A stretch of DNA of 64,000 bases from positions 1 through 64,000 of the forward strand of contig NZ_JASCTH010000022.1 of NCBI RefSeq assembly GCF_030009775.1, in the 5' to 3' direction. The number at the start of each line of letters is the position of its first letter. Within the stretch, counting starts at the first letter, position 1. Under the pieces are notes generated by a model that searched no databases, was not told the DNA's origin, and was given only the letters and a program-made list of their open reading frames with translations. Source of the DNA: Actinoplanes sandaracinus. GTDB taxonomy: Bacteria; Actinomycetota; Actinomycetes; Mycobacteriales; Micromonosporaceae. Shown here in pieces: positions 8,686 to 16,758 of the stretch. Made by a program: the position numbers and the translations under genes.

Positions 8686-9637
8686 CGGGCTGAGCGCCGG
8701 AGCCGCCGCGCGCCGCCTCGGCGTCGCGGTGACCACCTTGCGCACATGGCACCAGCGGTACGGGCTCGGCCCCAGCCGGCACGAGCCCGGCCATCACCGG
8801 CGGTACACCGTCGAGGACATGGTCCGGTTGCAGGTCATGCAGCGGCTGACGGCGCAGGGGGTGGCCCCGGCGGAGGCGGCCGCCTGGGCCCGCCGCTCAC
8901 CCGGCACGACCGGCGCCGACCCGTCCGCCGCCCACGCGGGCGCCGACGGCATCCTCGGCGCCGACGGCGTCCCCGTGGCGACGGACGGCAATCCGGCCGG
9001 CGGGGGGCAGGTCATCGCGCTCGGCGCACGGGCCGATCCCGCCGCCCGCGGCCTGGCCCGGGCCGCCATGCGCCTGGACGGGCCGTCGATGCGCCACATC
9101 CTCGCATTGGCGGTCGAGGGCCGCGGCGTGATCTCCGCGTGGGAGGAGGTGATGATGCCGGTCCTGATCGGGATCGGTCAGCGCTATGAAGCGACCGCAC
9201 GCTTCGTCGAGGTCGAACATCTGCTGTCCCGCTCCGTCACCGAGGCGCTCAGCACCGTGCCCCGGCCGCCCCGGGAGATCGCCCCACGGGCACTGCTCGC
9301 CGCGGCCGACGAGGAACAGCACACGCTGCCACTGGAGGCGCTGGCGGCCGCGCTGGCCGAGGCCGGGGTCGCGAGTCAGTTGCTGGGCGCGCGGGTGCCG
9401 CCCCGGGCGCTGCTGGACGCCGTGGACCGTACCGGGCCCTCGGTGGTGGTCCTGTGGTCGCAGGTGCCCGCCACCGGCGACGTGAGCCAGTTGGAGCGTC
9501 TCCTGGCCCTGCCGCATCCGCCGATCGTCGTCGGCGCGGCCGGACCGGGCTGGCCGACCGCCGATCTGCCGCCGTCCGCGACGCCGCTGGGCAACCTCAC
9601 CGACGCCGTCCGTGTCGTAGCCGCCGCCTGCTCGTGA
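8675..9637 (+). CDS. MerR-family regulator with cobalamin-binding-like domain (CarH/LitR type)
   Basis: A 320-residue protein whose GTG start overlaps the idi stop. Residues 1-70 are a MerR winged helix (AAARRLGVAVTTLRTWHQRYG, GHHRRYT). After a Gly/Ala linker comes a helical bundle and a B12-binding-like Rossmann domain. CarH proteins use a Trp-x9-Glu-His motif above the cobalamin and a lower-ligand His. Here the first motif reads Y-x9-EH (GQRYEATARFVEVEH) and the second reads DEEQHTLP, which keeps the His but not the usual following Gly. It is the likely light- or B12-responsive regulator of the crt/phr genes. Whether it still binds adenosylcobalamin is uncertain. Confidence 0.85.
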   Translation: MTTSGLSAGAAARRLGVAVTTLRTWHQRYGLGPSRHEPGHHRRYTVEDMVRLQVMQRLTAQGVAPAEAAAWARRSPGTTGADPSAAHAGADGILGADGVPVATDGNPAGGGQVIALGARADPAARGLARAAMRLDGPSMRHILALAVEGRGVISAWEEVMMPVLIGIGQRYEATARFVEVEHLLSRSVTEALSTVPRPPREIAPRALLAAADEEQHTLPLEALAAALAEAGVASQLLGARVPPRALLDAVDRTGPSVVVLWSQVPATGDVSQLERLLALPHPPIVVGAAGPGWPTADLPPSATPLGNLTDAVRVVAAACS

Positions 9638-9807
9638 CGTTTCCCCAGGTCAGGCGGATGGAGCATGGAAAGGGGGATACCGATTTGAAGATCGGGACAG
9701 GCATCGCATATGCTTTGCATGCCTCAAGCGGGGGGCGCGGTTGGGGCCAGAAACCAGCAAGCGTTGCCAAAAGCGCAGCCAGCGCGATGTGCAATGATGG
9801 TGGAGTT

Positions 9808-9880
9808 GCCCTCATCGTCTAGTGGCCTAGGACGCCGCCCTTTCAAGGCGGTAGCACGGGTTCGAATCCCGTTGGGGGTA
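9808..9880 (+). tRNA. tRNA-Glu (anticodon TTC)
   Basis: Cloverleaf of 73 bases: acceptor GCCCTCA pairs with TGGGGGT (two G-U pairs). The D loop carries TAGTGG, the anticodon arm is CCGCCCTTTCAAGGCGG, the T arm has GGTTCGAATCC, and the discriminator is A. CCA is not encoded. The 170 bases upstream (9638-9807) hold the promoter but no clear consensus hexamers. Confidence 0.95.
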
Positions 9881-9949
9881 CTGGTAAGTTATCGGTCGCG
9901 AGGCCGGTGATGAACCGAGCAAGGCAATGCAGTAGGTTGTAAGACGCAA

Positions 9950-10023
9950 GGTCCTGTGGAGCAGTTGGAGTGCTCGCCGCCCTGTCAAGGCGGAGGTCGC
10001 GGGTTCAAGTCCCGTCAGGACCG
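9950..10023 (+). tRNA. tRNA-Asp (anticodon GTC)
   Basis: Cloverleaf of 74 bases: acceptor GGTCCTG pairs with CAGGACC, the anticodon arm is CCGCCCTGTCAAGGCGG, the T arm has GGTTCAAGTCC, and the discriminator is G. Second of three clustered tRNA genes. Confidence 0.95.
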
Positions 10024-10037
10024 CAAGAAAGATCCAC

Positions 10038-10114
10038 GGCCAGGTAGCTCAGTTGGTACGAGCGTCCGACTGAAAATCGGAAGGTCGGCGGTTCGACCCC
10101 GCCCCTGGCCACCA
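10038..10114 (+). tRNA. tRNA-Phe (anticodon GAA), CCA encoded
   Basis: Acceptor GGCCAGG pairs with CCTGGCC, followed by discriminator A and an encoded CCA (10112-10114). The anticodon arm is CCGACTGAAAATCGG and the T arm has GGTTCGACCCC. A decayed integrase gene lies immediately downstream, so the 3' end probably served as a chromosomal attachment site. Confidence 0.95.
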
Positions 10115-10193
10115 AGCCTCTCGCCGGGCTTTGAGCGCTCGTCCACCAGGGGATTCCTCCGGTGGACGTTCTGCTATCCGGACCCGAACTCAC

Positions 10194-10221
10194 GGCCCTG
10201 GACCTTGGTCCGGGGCCTTTT
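10194..10221 (+). terminator. Rho-independent terminator after the tRNA cluster
   Basis: An 11-base stem (GGCCCTGGACC / GGTCCGGGGCC, one wobble), two-base apex and TTTT tract. A second hairpin (GTCCACC...GGTGGAC, 10141-10166) precedes it. Together they end the tRNA transcript and isolate it from the converging integrase remnant. Confidence 0.7.
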
Positions 10222-10222
10222 G

Positions 10223-10387
10223 CTAGGGAAATGCTAGGGACGGCTGTTTCGCCTGCAGCGCACAGACCAGCGGCGTGGGCACCCCGTAGGGCCAGCGAAC
10301 CAGTCCCTTCATCGCCCTCTCCACCTGCGACCGTGTCAGATCGCCAATGGCGACCCCGCCCAGCAGACCCAGTCGCTCCATGCCCAT
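10223..10387 (-). CDS. Small ORF downstream of the integrase remnant (unknown)
   Basis: A 54-residue ORF beginning ATGGGCATGGAGCG. It has a textbook AAAGGAGG seven bases upstream, and its ATG overlaps the integrase TGA (TGATG). The coupling and strong ribosome binding site argue that it was translated with the integrase, as excisionase or accessory ORFs of integrative elements often are. No family is recognised. It starts MGMERLGLLGGVAIGDLTRS and ends just before the tRNA terminator. Confidence 0.5.
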   Translation of the reverse strand: MGMERLGLLGGVAIGDLTRSQVERAMKGLVRWPYGVPTPLVCALQAKQPSLAFP

Positions 10388-10981
10388 CACGCAACCTCCT
10401 TTGCCGTCTGGCCTCGGCGCGGGATCAGCGCCGCGCCCCGCTCGAACATCTCCGCCGCCGACTTGTCGAACAGCGATCCGTAGATGTCATTCGTGACCGC
10501 GATATTCGCGTGGCCCATCGCCTTCGACACCGCAGAGATGTCCGCACCCGAGGAAATAAGCGCCGCCGCCCAGAAGTGCCGCAGGCCGTGCAGCGAGCTC
10601 TCGAGACCGTGCCGGCGCGGCAACCGGGCGGCCACCTTGGTTATGGTTTCGCGCTCGACGAGCTTGTATGCGACCGAAACGATCTGCCGGGCGATGACAA
10701 CCTTTCGGTGCCAGCATCCGCACGCACCCGGCCTGTCGGCGCTCTTCGTTGACCATCTGCATCTCGGCTGCCAACTGCTCGTTCTTCTCGATCGCCTCGC
10801 CACGAGCCTGCGCCCGCTCGGCTGCGATCTCGGCGTAGAAGCGGGTGAGGTCGGCGCCTCGCAGGTCCCGGAGTTTGATGTGGCCGAGTTTGGGCCGGAT
10901 GTAGTTCTTGATGTTGTCGGAGTAGCCGCGAGCCGAAGCCATGATCCACATCGTGATGATCGACAACGTCAGCCGCCGCAT
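10387..10981 (-). pseudogene. Tyrosine recombinase (integrase), frameshifted and 5'-truncated
   Basis: Two reading frames together make an integrase. The upstream frame (about 10981-10740) encodes a SAM-like core-binding domain (YSDNIKNYIRPKLGHIKLRD, then ADLTRFYAEIAAERA). The downstream frame (about 10700-10387) encodes the catalytic end: HGLRHFWAAALISSG with the catalytic Arg, MGHANIAVTNDIYG with the His and the nucleophile-type Tyr. A frameshift around 10700-10745 separates them, and the catalytic Arg I region and N-terminus are missing or scrambled. It lies head-on to tRNA-Phe, the usual arrangement for an actinomycete integrative element, so this is an element scar. Confidence 0.8.
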
Positions 10982-11353
10982 AACGGACGAATCAACACCT
11001 ACCTAGAGATGTACATACTAGTAAATCAAGTACAAATCGAACGCCCTCTGAGATCGAAAGTATGCATGGCAGCCCGGACCGCTGCGATGGCGCCCAACCC
11101 GTTGATGGCGAAAAGGTAAGCACATCATCGACCCCCGTACCGTCAACTTTGTTCCGGGGACCTCGCCGCGTGGAAGAGGTTTCATTCGTGAGAGGCTATG
11201 CCGCCGCATGGCTGCGACAGGTTCTCACGGGCCTGTCCGAGACGGCGGATCTGGCGTGGGGGTTTCCGCAAAGTCACCCAGGTTGGCGAAATATGGGCCG
11301 CGGGCGGCCGGCGATTCTCGGACAGTCCCGTTCTCACGGGGAGAGGAACGCAA
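10982..11353. other. Non-coding gap between integrase remnant and EEP gene
   Basis: About 370 bases of lower-than-average GC with no ORF that has a ribosome binding site or recognisable product. It probably contains the promoter of the plus-strand gene at 11354 and leftover element sequence. No copy of the tRNA-Phe 3' end (a right attachment site) was noticed here. Confidence 0.5.
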
Positions 11354-13366
11354 ATGGCGTTTGGTGTCCGCCGCCGCCTACGGGCGGCGGCATCATGGGG
11401 GGCCGCACTAGCGGTGATAGTCACTCTCGGCGTGATCAAACTGGTCGGTGTGCAGCTGGCGCCCACCCCGGTCGACTCGGCCGGAGCGGCTGTGGATCCC
11501 GCCGGCGTCGCTTACCAGTTCGAGTCCGTTCGGGCGATGAGCTGGAACGTGTGCAACGAGGCCGGAGGGATGCGCGGCTCCGACGCCTTCTGCGCCTGGC
11601 GCAACCAGCAGCAGGGTAAGGCCGAGGCGATCGCCAGCATCGCGCACACGCGTGACCTCAATGCCTTGCTTCTCCAGGAGATCTGTTATTCGGAGAACGA
11701 ACGGCAGACCAACAACCTGCTGACGATGGTGATGCGTCTGCTGGGTCCGGGATGGACATACACCACCCAGACGGGGAGGCACTCCACCGGGAGCGGATGT
11801 CGAGATGGCATCGACGGTGTCATCGGCAATGCCATCGTCGTACGCGGAAAGATCACCAGTAGTTGGGGTGTGGACCTGCAACCCGTACCCGATCCGCGGG
11901 TGAAGAGGATGCACTGCGCGAAGGTCGAGGGGTGGGGCACCACGCTGTGCAACGCCCACCTCCTGCACAGCAGCGCACAGCAGTATCAGGAGCAGACGGC
12001 GATCCTGGTGGAGAAGCTGGCGGCAGTCGGGCCGGTCCTTCTCGGCGGTGACTTCAATCATTCCTACCGCGCCGGGAACATGCTGCAACCGTTGTACGAC
12101 GGCCCCTATGCCGAGTGTGACGGGCAGGCGTACGTGCCGGGTGACTCGGTCAACGAGGTGACGCACAACAACGTGCCAGAGAACAACACGCCACAGCCGC
12201 CGACCAAGCTGGACTACATGTTCTCCACGGCGGGATTCGCCAGTTGTGATGTGCTCACCGAGTGGGCCGACAGCCTCAACCTCTCCGCGAGCGCTGAGGA
12301 TCCGAACGGCTACTCCGACCACGCACCCGTCATCGGCTACACCCGTGGCCAGGCCATTACGTGGAGGTTCAGCGAGAAGAGCGGCGCCACCGTGGGTGAC
12401 GCCTCCGGCAACGGATATTCCGGCACTGTCGCCGGCGACGCGACATGGTCCTCCGCGCGTGGAGGCTCCATGTCCTTCAGAGGCAACGGCCGGGTGGCTG
12501 GTGTCAAAGCGCGAGGCGTCCTGCTGCCCACGCGGCGCAGTTTCACGGTGTCGGCCTGGGCCCGGGTCGCGGCCGGGGCCCCTAACGGAACGGTGCTCAG
12601 CGTTCCCGGCGAGGCGATCTATGGTCTGCAACTGGGATACAGCAGGTCCGACAACAGTTGGCAGTTCGCCATGCCGGCCAACGATGCGCCCGGTGGCGCC
12701 GGGAATCCCATCGACCGGGTCGCCGCGCCCGCCAAGCCCGGTGTCTGGACTCACCTGGTCGTGACCTTCGACGCCGTCGCCGGAAAGATCGGCCTATATG
12801 TCGACGGCAAGCTCGCCGCCACGGCCTCGCACACCTCTCGGTGGACCGCCGACCAGGAGTTCTCGGTCGGCTCGGCCACCAACGCTGGTGCCGTGGCGGC
12901 GTTCACCGGTGAGATCGACGACGTCCATGCGTACGCCTACCCGCTCAGGCCGGTGGAGATCGCCAACCTGAACGCTGCCGAGACGATCCGGCCTCAGACT
13001 CCGGCCGGGAACACGACGATTCCCGCGGCCGCCGACCCGGCCGATCCCGGATGTCATTCCAACGGCGGGTACGGCACCACGCCAACCCTGACACCACAGT
13101 TGGCAGTGCGCGTGGCGCACGCCGATCCGACCGTGCCGGTGTGGGGCGAGTTCTCGCTCTGGGACAACTCCAACAGCAACAAGAACGTGTTCTACCTGGG
13201 TGACGCGGCAGGTGTCAGCGACCGGATCACCGGTTCAGGTACGGTGGCGGTCACCGTGCCTACCCTTATCCCCGGTCACCTCTATGGCTGGTACGCCCGA
13301 AGTACGGACGGCAGGAGCGTCTCCGAAACGACTGCGGTCTGCCACTTCCGCGTTCCGGCTCAATAG
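11354..13366 (+). CDS. Secreted endonuclease/exonuclease/phosphatase protein with LamG domain
   Basis: A 670-residue exported protein. ATG 11354 follows GGGGAGAGGA and begins a signal segment (MAFGVRRRLRAAASWGAALAV then a hydrophobic run). An in-frame GTG at 11198 would bury this, so it was rejected. Residues about 50-330 are an EEP nuclease/phosphatase fold with the motifs MSWNV, LLLQEICY, CNAHLL, GGDFNHS (near 230), KLDYMF and SDHAPV. Residues about 335-545 form a concanavalin-like LamG domain. The last 120 residues resemble a beta-sandwich. It is probably an extracellular DNase or phosphodiesterase. It lies beside an integrase scar, so horizontal acquisition is possible. Confidence 0.85.
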   Translation: MAFGVRRRLRAAASWGAALAVIVTLGVIKLVGVQLAPTPVDSAGAAVDPAGVAYQFESVRAMSWNVCNEAGGMRGSDAFCAWRNQQQGKAEAIASIAHTRDLNALLLQEICYSENERQTNNLLTMVMRLLGPGWTYTTQTGRHSTGSGCRDGIDGVIGNAIVVRGKITSSWGVDLQPVPDPRVKRMHCAKVEGWGTTLCNAHLLHSSAQQYQEQTAILVEKLAAVGPVLLGGDFNHSYRAGNMLQPLYDGPYAECDGQAYVPGDSVNEVTHNNVPENNTPQPPTKLDYMFSTAGFASCDVLTEWADSLNLSASAEDPNGYSDHAPVIGYTRGQAITWRFSEKSGATVGDASGNGYSGTVAGDATWSSARGGSMSFRGNGRVAGVKARGVLLPTRRSFTVSAWARVAAGAPNGTVLSVPGEAIYGLQLGYSRSDNSWQFAMPANDAPGGAGNPIDRVAAPAKPGVWTHLVVTFDAVAGKIGLYVDGKLAATASHTSRWTADQEFSVGSATNAGAVAAFTGEIDDVHAYAYPLRPVEIANLNAAETIRPQTPAGNTTIPAAADPADPGCHSNGGYGTTPTLTPQLAVRVAHADPTVPVWGEFSLWDNSNSNKNVFYLGDAAGVSDRITGSGTVAVTVPTLIPGHLYGWYARSTDGRSVSETTAVCHFRVPAQ

Positions 13367-13377
13367 CCCCCACCCGG

Positions 13378-13407
13378 ACCGGACGTCATGTCACCGGACG
13401 TCATGTC
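13378..13407. repeat. 15-base tandem repeat (two copies)
   Basis: ACCGGACGTCATGTC occurs twice head to tail (13378-13392, 13393-13407) a few bases after the EEP stop codon. Each unit contains the palindrome GACGTC. Its role is unknown. Confidence 0.7.
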
Positions 13408-13467
13408 ATAGGGGCGAAACGACGCCGAACGCAGGTCGAGAGCCGGCCGGACGAGCGCTGGCTGCGG

Positions 13468-13509
13468 CCTCCACGATCGGTGCCACCCGGGTGGCGGCGA
13501 TCGTGGAGG
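13468..13509. repeat. 42-base near-perfect inverted repeat
   Basis: Arms of 21 bases (CCTCCACGATCGGTGCCACCC and its complement with two mismatches) meet with no loop at 13488/13489. It could terminate the EEP transcript or be an end of a lost mobile element. The gap 13367-13768 otherwise shows no gene. Confidence 0.6.
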
Positions 13510-13768
13510 TCGATCTCGTCAGGGATTCCAAGGAGTCCACGTAACTGATAGGGTGCTCCGCTACCGAGGGCCGCATCGGCATTGTTGGTACGGACCGACG
13601 TCCACGTCGCTGCGCTAGGGGCTGGCTGCGGGGTGCGGGTCCGAAAACCTCATCCACCCTGGTCAAAGCCATCTCGATCACCGATGTGTTGGCCTGACTC
13701 GGGGGCTGGTATCAGCGACCGGGCCTCGGCGACGCTCGATGCAGAGTGCTCCGCGAGGATAATCGGTT

Positions 13769-13840
13769 GTGCTGCTGCGACTGGCTTACCTCGGTGTGAC
13801 CAACGCTCTGGCTCTACTGCGGCTGTTGCCGATGACCCCG
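13769..13840 (+). pseudogene. 5' remnant of an integrase-core transposase
   Basis: A GTG start opens a frame reading VLLRLAYLGVTNALALLRLL. From memory this is the conserved N-terminus of an IS481/IS3-like transposase family common in actinomycetes, which normally continues with an ILALRHQ segment. Here the similarity stops after about 23 residues and the frame runs into unrelated sequence, so only the first 70 bases of the insertion sequence survive. Confidence 0.5.
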
Positions 13841-13904
13841 CCACTTAGCCGACCGACACTCCAGCGACTTGGCACCCGCGAATGGGCGGTGACCGCAGCA
13901 GCGA

Positions 13905-14495
13905 TTGCGGTCACCGCTGTCGCCGTTGGCGTCGGTGGCGTCGGTTGGCGCACGGACCGCATCAGCCGACGACGGGCCGGCCACTCCGGAAACAGCCGAG
14001 CAGGCGGCATGGTGGGCACAGGAAGGCGACCTCTGGCGGAGGCAAGCCCTGCTCGCCGACCTGAAAACCTGGATCGTCGCCCAGCCCGGTATCGAGACCA
14101 GCGGCTACATCGAGTCGGTGAACAACCCGGAAGCCGGATCCACCATCCTGCTCTGGAAGGGCCCGGCGAACCATCTGCAGCAGCAAATCAAGGACAAGGC
14201 CCGCCAGATGGGTATCCCGGTCACCGTCGAACAACGCCGCTACAGCCGCGACGAAATCGACCGGGCACAGCAGGCGATCAGCGACGCCGGTGCCCATGGC
14301 GTGTTCACCAACTTCCGCGTCACGGGCATCGGTGGTGTCGCCGGTGACATCGACGGCATTACCGTCTACGGCGAGTACATCACCCCTCCCGCCGGCGACC
14401 TGGTAACCGCGGATGCCGCACTCGCCGCCGCCGCGACCGCACAGTTCGGTATCACGATCGCCATCAAGTCCGGGGTCGGACCCATGTTGACGTAA
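13905..14495 (+). CDS. Hypothetical protein, possibly exported (start uncertain)
   Basis: A reading frame of about 196 residues, not recognised. The body (WWAQEGDLWRRQALLADLKT onward) is well-formed and ends GITIAIKSGVGPMLT. TTG 13905 is the only early start in this frame. A hydrophobic segment suited to a signal anchor (EWAVTAAAIAVTAVAVGVGG) lies just upstream in the +1 frame (13880-13945), fused to the transposase remnant at 13769. A frameshift near 13950 may have split a once membrane-anchored protein. The stop TAA (14493-14495) is the left copy of the target duplication of the adjacent insertion sequence. Confidence 0.5.
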   Translation: MRSPLSPLASVASVGARTASADDGPATPETAEQAAWWAQEGDLWRRQALLADLKTWIVAQPGIETSGYIESVNNPEAGSTILLWKGPANHLQQQIKDKARQMGIPVTVEQRRYSRDEIDRAQQAISDAGAHGVFTNFRVTGIGGVAGDIDGITVYGEYITPPAGDLVTADAALAAAATAQFGITIAIKSGVGPMLT

Positions 14496-15392
14496 GAGCT
14501 CCTAACGCGATCTTTAAGCAGTCCATTTGATCATGCGGCGCCAGCAGATCATGGCGCAGGCGAGGCTGACCAGACTGTCGTGGATGTCGAGCCGGCGTTC
14601 CCAGCGAACGGCGAGCCGACGGAACTGGTGGAGTAGGGCGAAGGTCTGTTCGACGACGTAGCGCAGCTTGCCCAGGCCCTTGATGTTGGGGGTCTTCGGC
14701 TTGGCGATGATCGGTTCGGTGCCGCGTTCACGGCATGCCTGTCGGAAGGCTTCGCTGCTGTAGCCCTTGTCGGCCAGCAGGACGTCGAAGCGGCGACGGG
14801 GCCGGCCCGGCCGGCCGGCGATCGGCGGGTAGCAGTCGAGCAGGTCGAGCGCACGGCTGATGTCGGGGACGTTCGCGCCGCTGGTCAGCACGTAAATCGG
14901 GGTGCCGTTGCCGTCGCAGATCAGGTGGTGCTTAGAGCCTGGTTTACCGCGGTTAACCGGCGACGGACCGGTGCCGGCGCCCCCTTTTTGGCGTCGATGT
15001 GGCTGCCGTCCATCGCCGCTCTCGACCAGTCGATCCGGTTCGCCGCGTTCAGCTTGGCAAGCAGTATCTGGTGTACCTGGTCAAAGACTCCCGCCTCGGT
15101 CCAGCGCTCCAGCCTGCGCCAACAGGTCATCCCGGAGCCGAAGCCAAGTTCCTGCGGGAGATCTTCCCAGCCGATCCCGGTGTGCAGCACGAACAGGATG
15201 CCTTGCAGGCAGGAGCGGTCCGGGATCGGCTTCGGCCCTGGCGCCTTCTCCGGCCACGGCGGCAGCACCGGCTCGATCAACGCCCACAACTCGTCATCAA
15301 CATCCCACGGCCTGGCCATGACCAGCGAACGAGACCGATCTTCACATCGTAACGCTGATCAACATCGATTCAGCAGATCGTGTTAGGAGTTC
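14496..15392 (-). mobile_element. Complete IS5-family insertion sequence (IS427-like)
   Basis: An 897-base element with 18-base terminal inverted repeats at 14496-14513 (GAGCTCCTAACGCGATCT) and 15375-15392, matching at 16 of 18 positions. It is flanked by TAA on both sides (14493-14495, 15393-15395), the 3-base TNA target duplication typical of the IS427 group. It carries one transposase gene split by a frameshift. Intact ends and target duplication indicate a recent insertion. Confidence 0.88.
14514..15319 (-). CDS. IS5-family DDE transposase, two frames joined at an A5G5 slippery run
   Basis: The first frame (15319 to 14921) starts MARPWDVDDELWALIEPVLP and contains the first catalytic Asp in AAMDGSHIDAKKG. 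The second (from about 14980 to 14514) contains the second Asp in VLLADKGYSSEAF and the Glu in YVVEQTFALLHQFRRLAVRW. At 14980-14989 the minus strand reads AAAAAGGGGG. A -1 shift there joins DAKKG to TGPSPVNRGKPGSKHHLICD and makes a full-length product of about 268 residues. IS427-group elements are known to use programmed frameshifting, so this is probably functional rather than a mutation. Confidence 0.85.
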
Positions 15393-15685
15393 TAAGCCGA
15401 CGAGGAAGCTCGCCCATACATGGGCGGCGCTCCTGACGACCCCCAGGGCGGTGGCATGTACTGGTTCGTCGAGTCGATCACGTCGTGCCAGTACCTTGAG
15501 AACGGCTGGCCGTAGGCCGTTGCCCATTGTCCACCAAGCTGAAGCTGGTCAGGCGGACTGACTAAGAACTTCAGGACCACGGCGAGTTGGTTGAGAGGAA
15601 CGGCGACAGCTCCACGGACCATCGCCGGGCCCGGCCCAGCGGATTCTCCGGGCGCCGGGCCGTTCGGCCGCAATCGCATTGACAC
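15393..15685 (-). CDS. Short ORF cut by the insertion sequence (doubtful)
   Basis: A 97-residue frame starting GTG 15685 (or ATG 15679), with a non-shadow-like composition: LNQLAVVLKFLVSPPDQLQL in the middle, then a Pro/Gly/Met-rich end. Its stop TAG (15392-15394) is created by the junction of the target duplication and the insertion sequence, so the 3' end may have been lost. It is divergent from the gene at 15742. No family is recognised and coding status is unsure. Confidence 0.3.
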
Positions 15686-15741
15686 TGCGAGGGGCCGTCC
15701 GTACGTTTCGTTCGCTTGATCTTGCGATCCGGGGGACGCCG

Positions 15742-16758
15742 ATGACCACCACGCCTACTTCCACAGCTCGCCCCACCCAGGCCTGGGAGATCCAGACCAT
15801 CGTCCTGATGGCGGCTATCGGCGCGTCCGCGTTGCTGAGCATGGTCCTGCTGGTGAGCGATCTGGTGGTCCGGTCGTTCCTGCTGTCCGGCCCCGAGTCA
15901 GGCCTGTTGCCGCTGGTCGACGCTGTGGCCAGGCACGGTGTGTCGGTCGGCCGGCTCTTCCTGCTGGCGACCATAGCGGCCCTCGCCGGTTTCCTCTGGT
16001 GGCGTCGCGCGACCCGGAGCATGCTGAGCGAAGCCGGTGACCGGGCCGGCACGGCGACCTCGCACTGGACGATCCCCGCGTGGTACCTGTCCATCGGCGC
16101 CGCGCTGACGATCCGGTCGCAGAACAAGGCGCCCGACGATACTCGGGACGCGTTGGCGACCATGCTGACCTGGGATGCGGTGCAGACGGGCATACGGCTG
16201 GCCGGGCTCGCCCTGCTGCTGGTCGGTGTCTGGAAGATCCGGGCTCGGGTCCGAGGCGTGGTGGCCGAGACCGGCGTGGCGGCCCGCAGGCCGTCCGGCA
16301 AGGTCCGCCTACTACCCCCGCCGGACCGGCCGGTCGCGCCGGCACCGGCCGACCTAGGCCCGGCCGACGACGCGTTCTGGCAGCGGGTCGGCCAGTTGGC
16401 CGGCTCAGCCGGCGGCGACCTGGCCCTGTTGGAGACCACCGGCGCGGTGACGCGCCGCTGGGTACTGGTGCCGTCGACCGGGGAGCTGACCGCGGTTCGG
16501 GCCGCCCTGCCGCCCGGCGCGGTCGTCACCGCCTTCCCTGAGCCGCCGGCCGCCACCGACACGACCACTTTCGCCCCCGCTCCCGCCGACTTTTATCACG
16601 GTTTCCTCGAGGACGGCCAGAGCGGTGCCCTCCGGTACCAGGTCGTCTCCCCCGACCGGATGCCGGTGTTCCTTGACCGGGCCCGCCACGCTCGCCGCTG
16701 GGCGCTCTACCCGACCGACAGCCGAACGGCTCTCCACGCCGTGGTCGAACCCGCCTGA
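15742..16758 (+). CDS. Hypothetical membrane protein
   Basis: A 338-residue protein starting ATG 15742; an in-frame start at 15679 is possible but less likely. It has about three to four hydrophobic segments in the first 180 residues (IQTIVLMAAIGASALLSMVL, RLFLLATIAALAGFLWW, GIRLAGLALLLVGVW). The arrangement recalls DUF4328-type proteins, although I cannot assign it firmly. The C-terminal half is soluble and contains a FWQRVGQLAG...RRWVLVP segment. It converges on, and is antisense to, the tail of the Nudix frame. Confidence 0.7.
   Translation: MTTTPTSTARPTQAWEIQTIVLMAAIGASALLSMVLLVSDLVVRSFLLSGPESGLLPLVDAVARHGVSVGRLFLLATIAALAGFLWWRRATRSMLSEAGDRAGTATSHWTIPAWYLSIGAALTIRSQNKAPDDTRDALATMLTWDAVQTGIRLAGLALLLVGVWKIRARVRGVVAETGVAARRPSGKVRLLPPPDRPVAPAPADLGPADDAFWQRVGQLAGSAGGDLALLETTGAVTRRWVLVPSTGELTAVRAALPPGAVVTAFPEPPAATDTTTFAPAPADFYHGFLEDGQSGALRYQVVSPDRMPVFLDRARHARRWALYPTDSRTALHAVVEPA

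Noticed and set aside
4372..9637. Complete carotenoid pathway with lycopene cyclase or ketolase
   Set aside because: No crtY, crtU, crtO or similar gene is visible in the window. Only genes up to phytoene desaturation are present.
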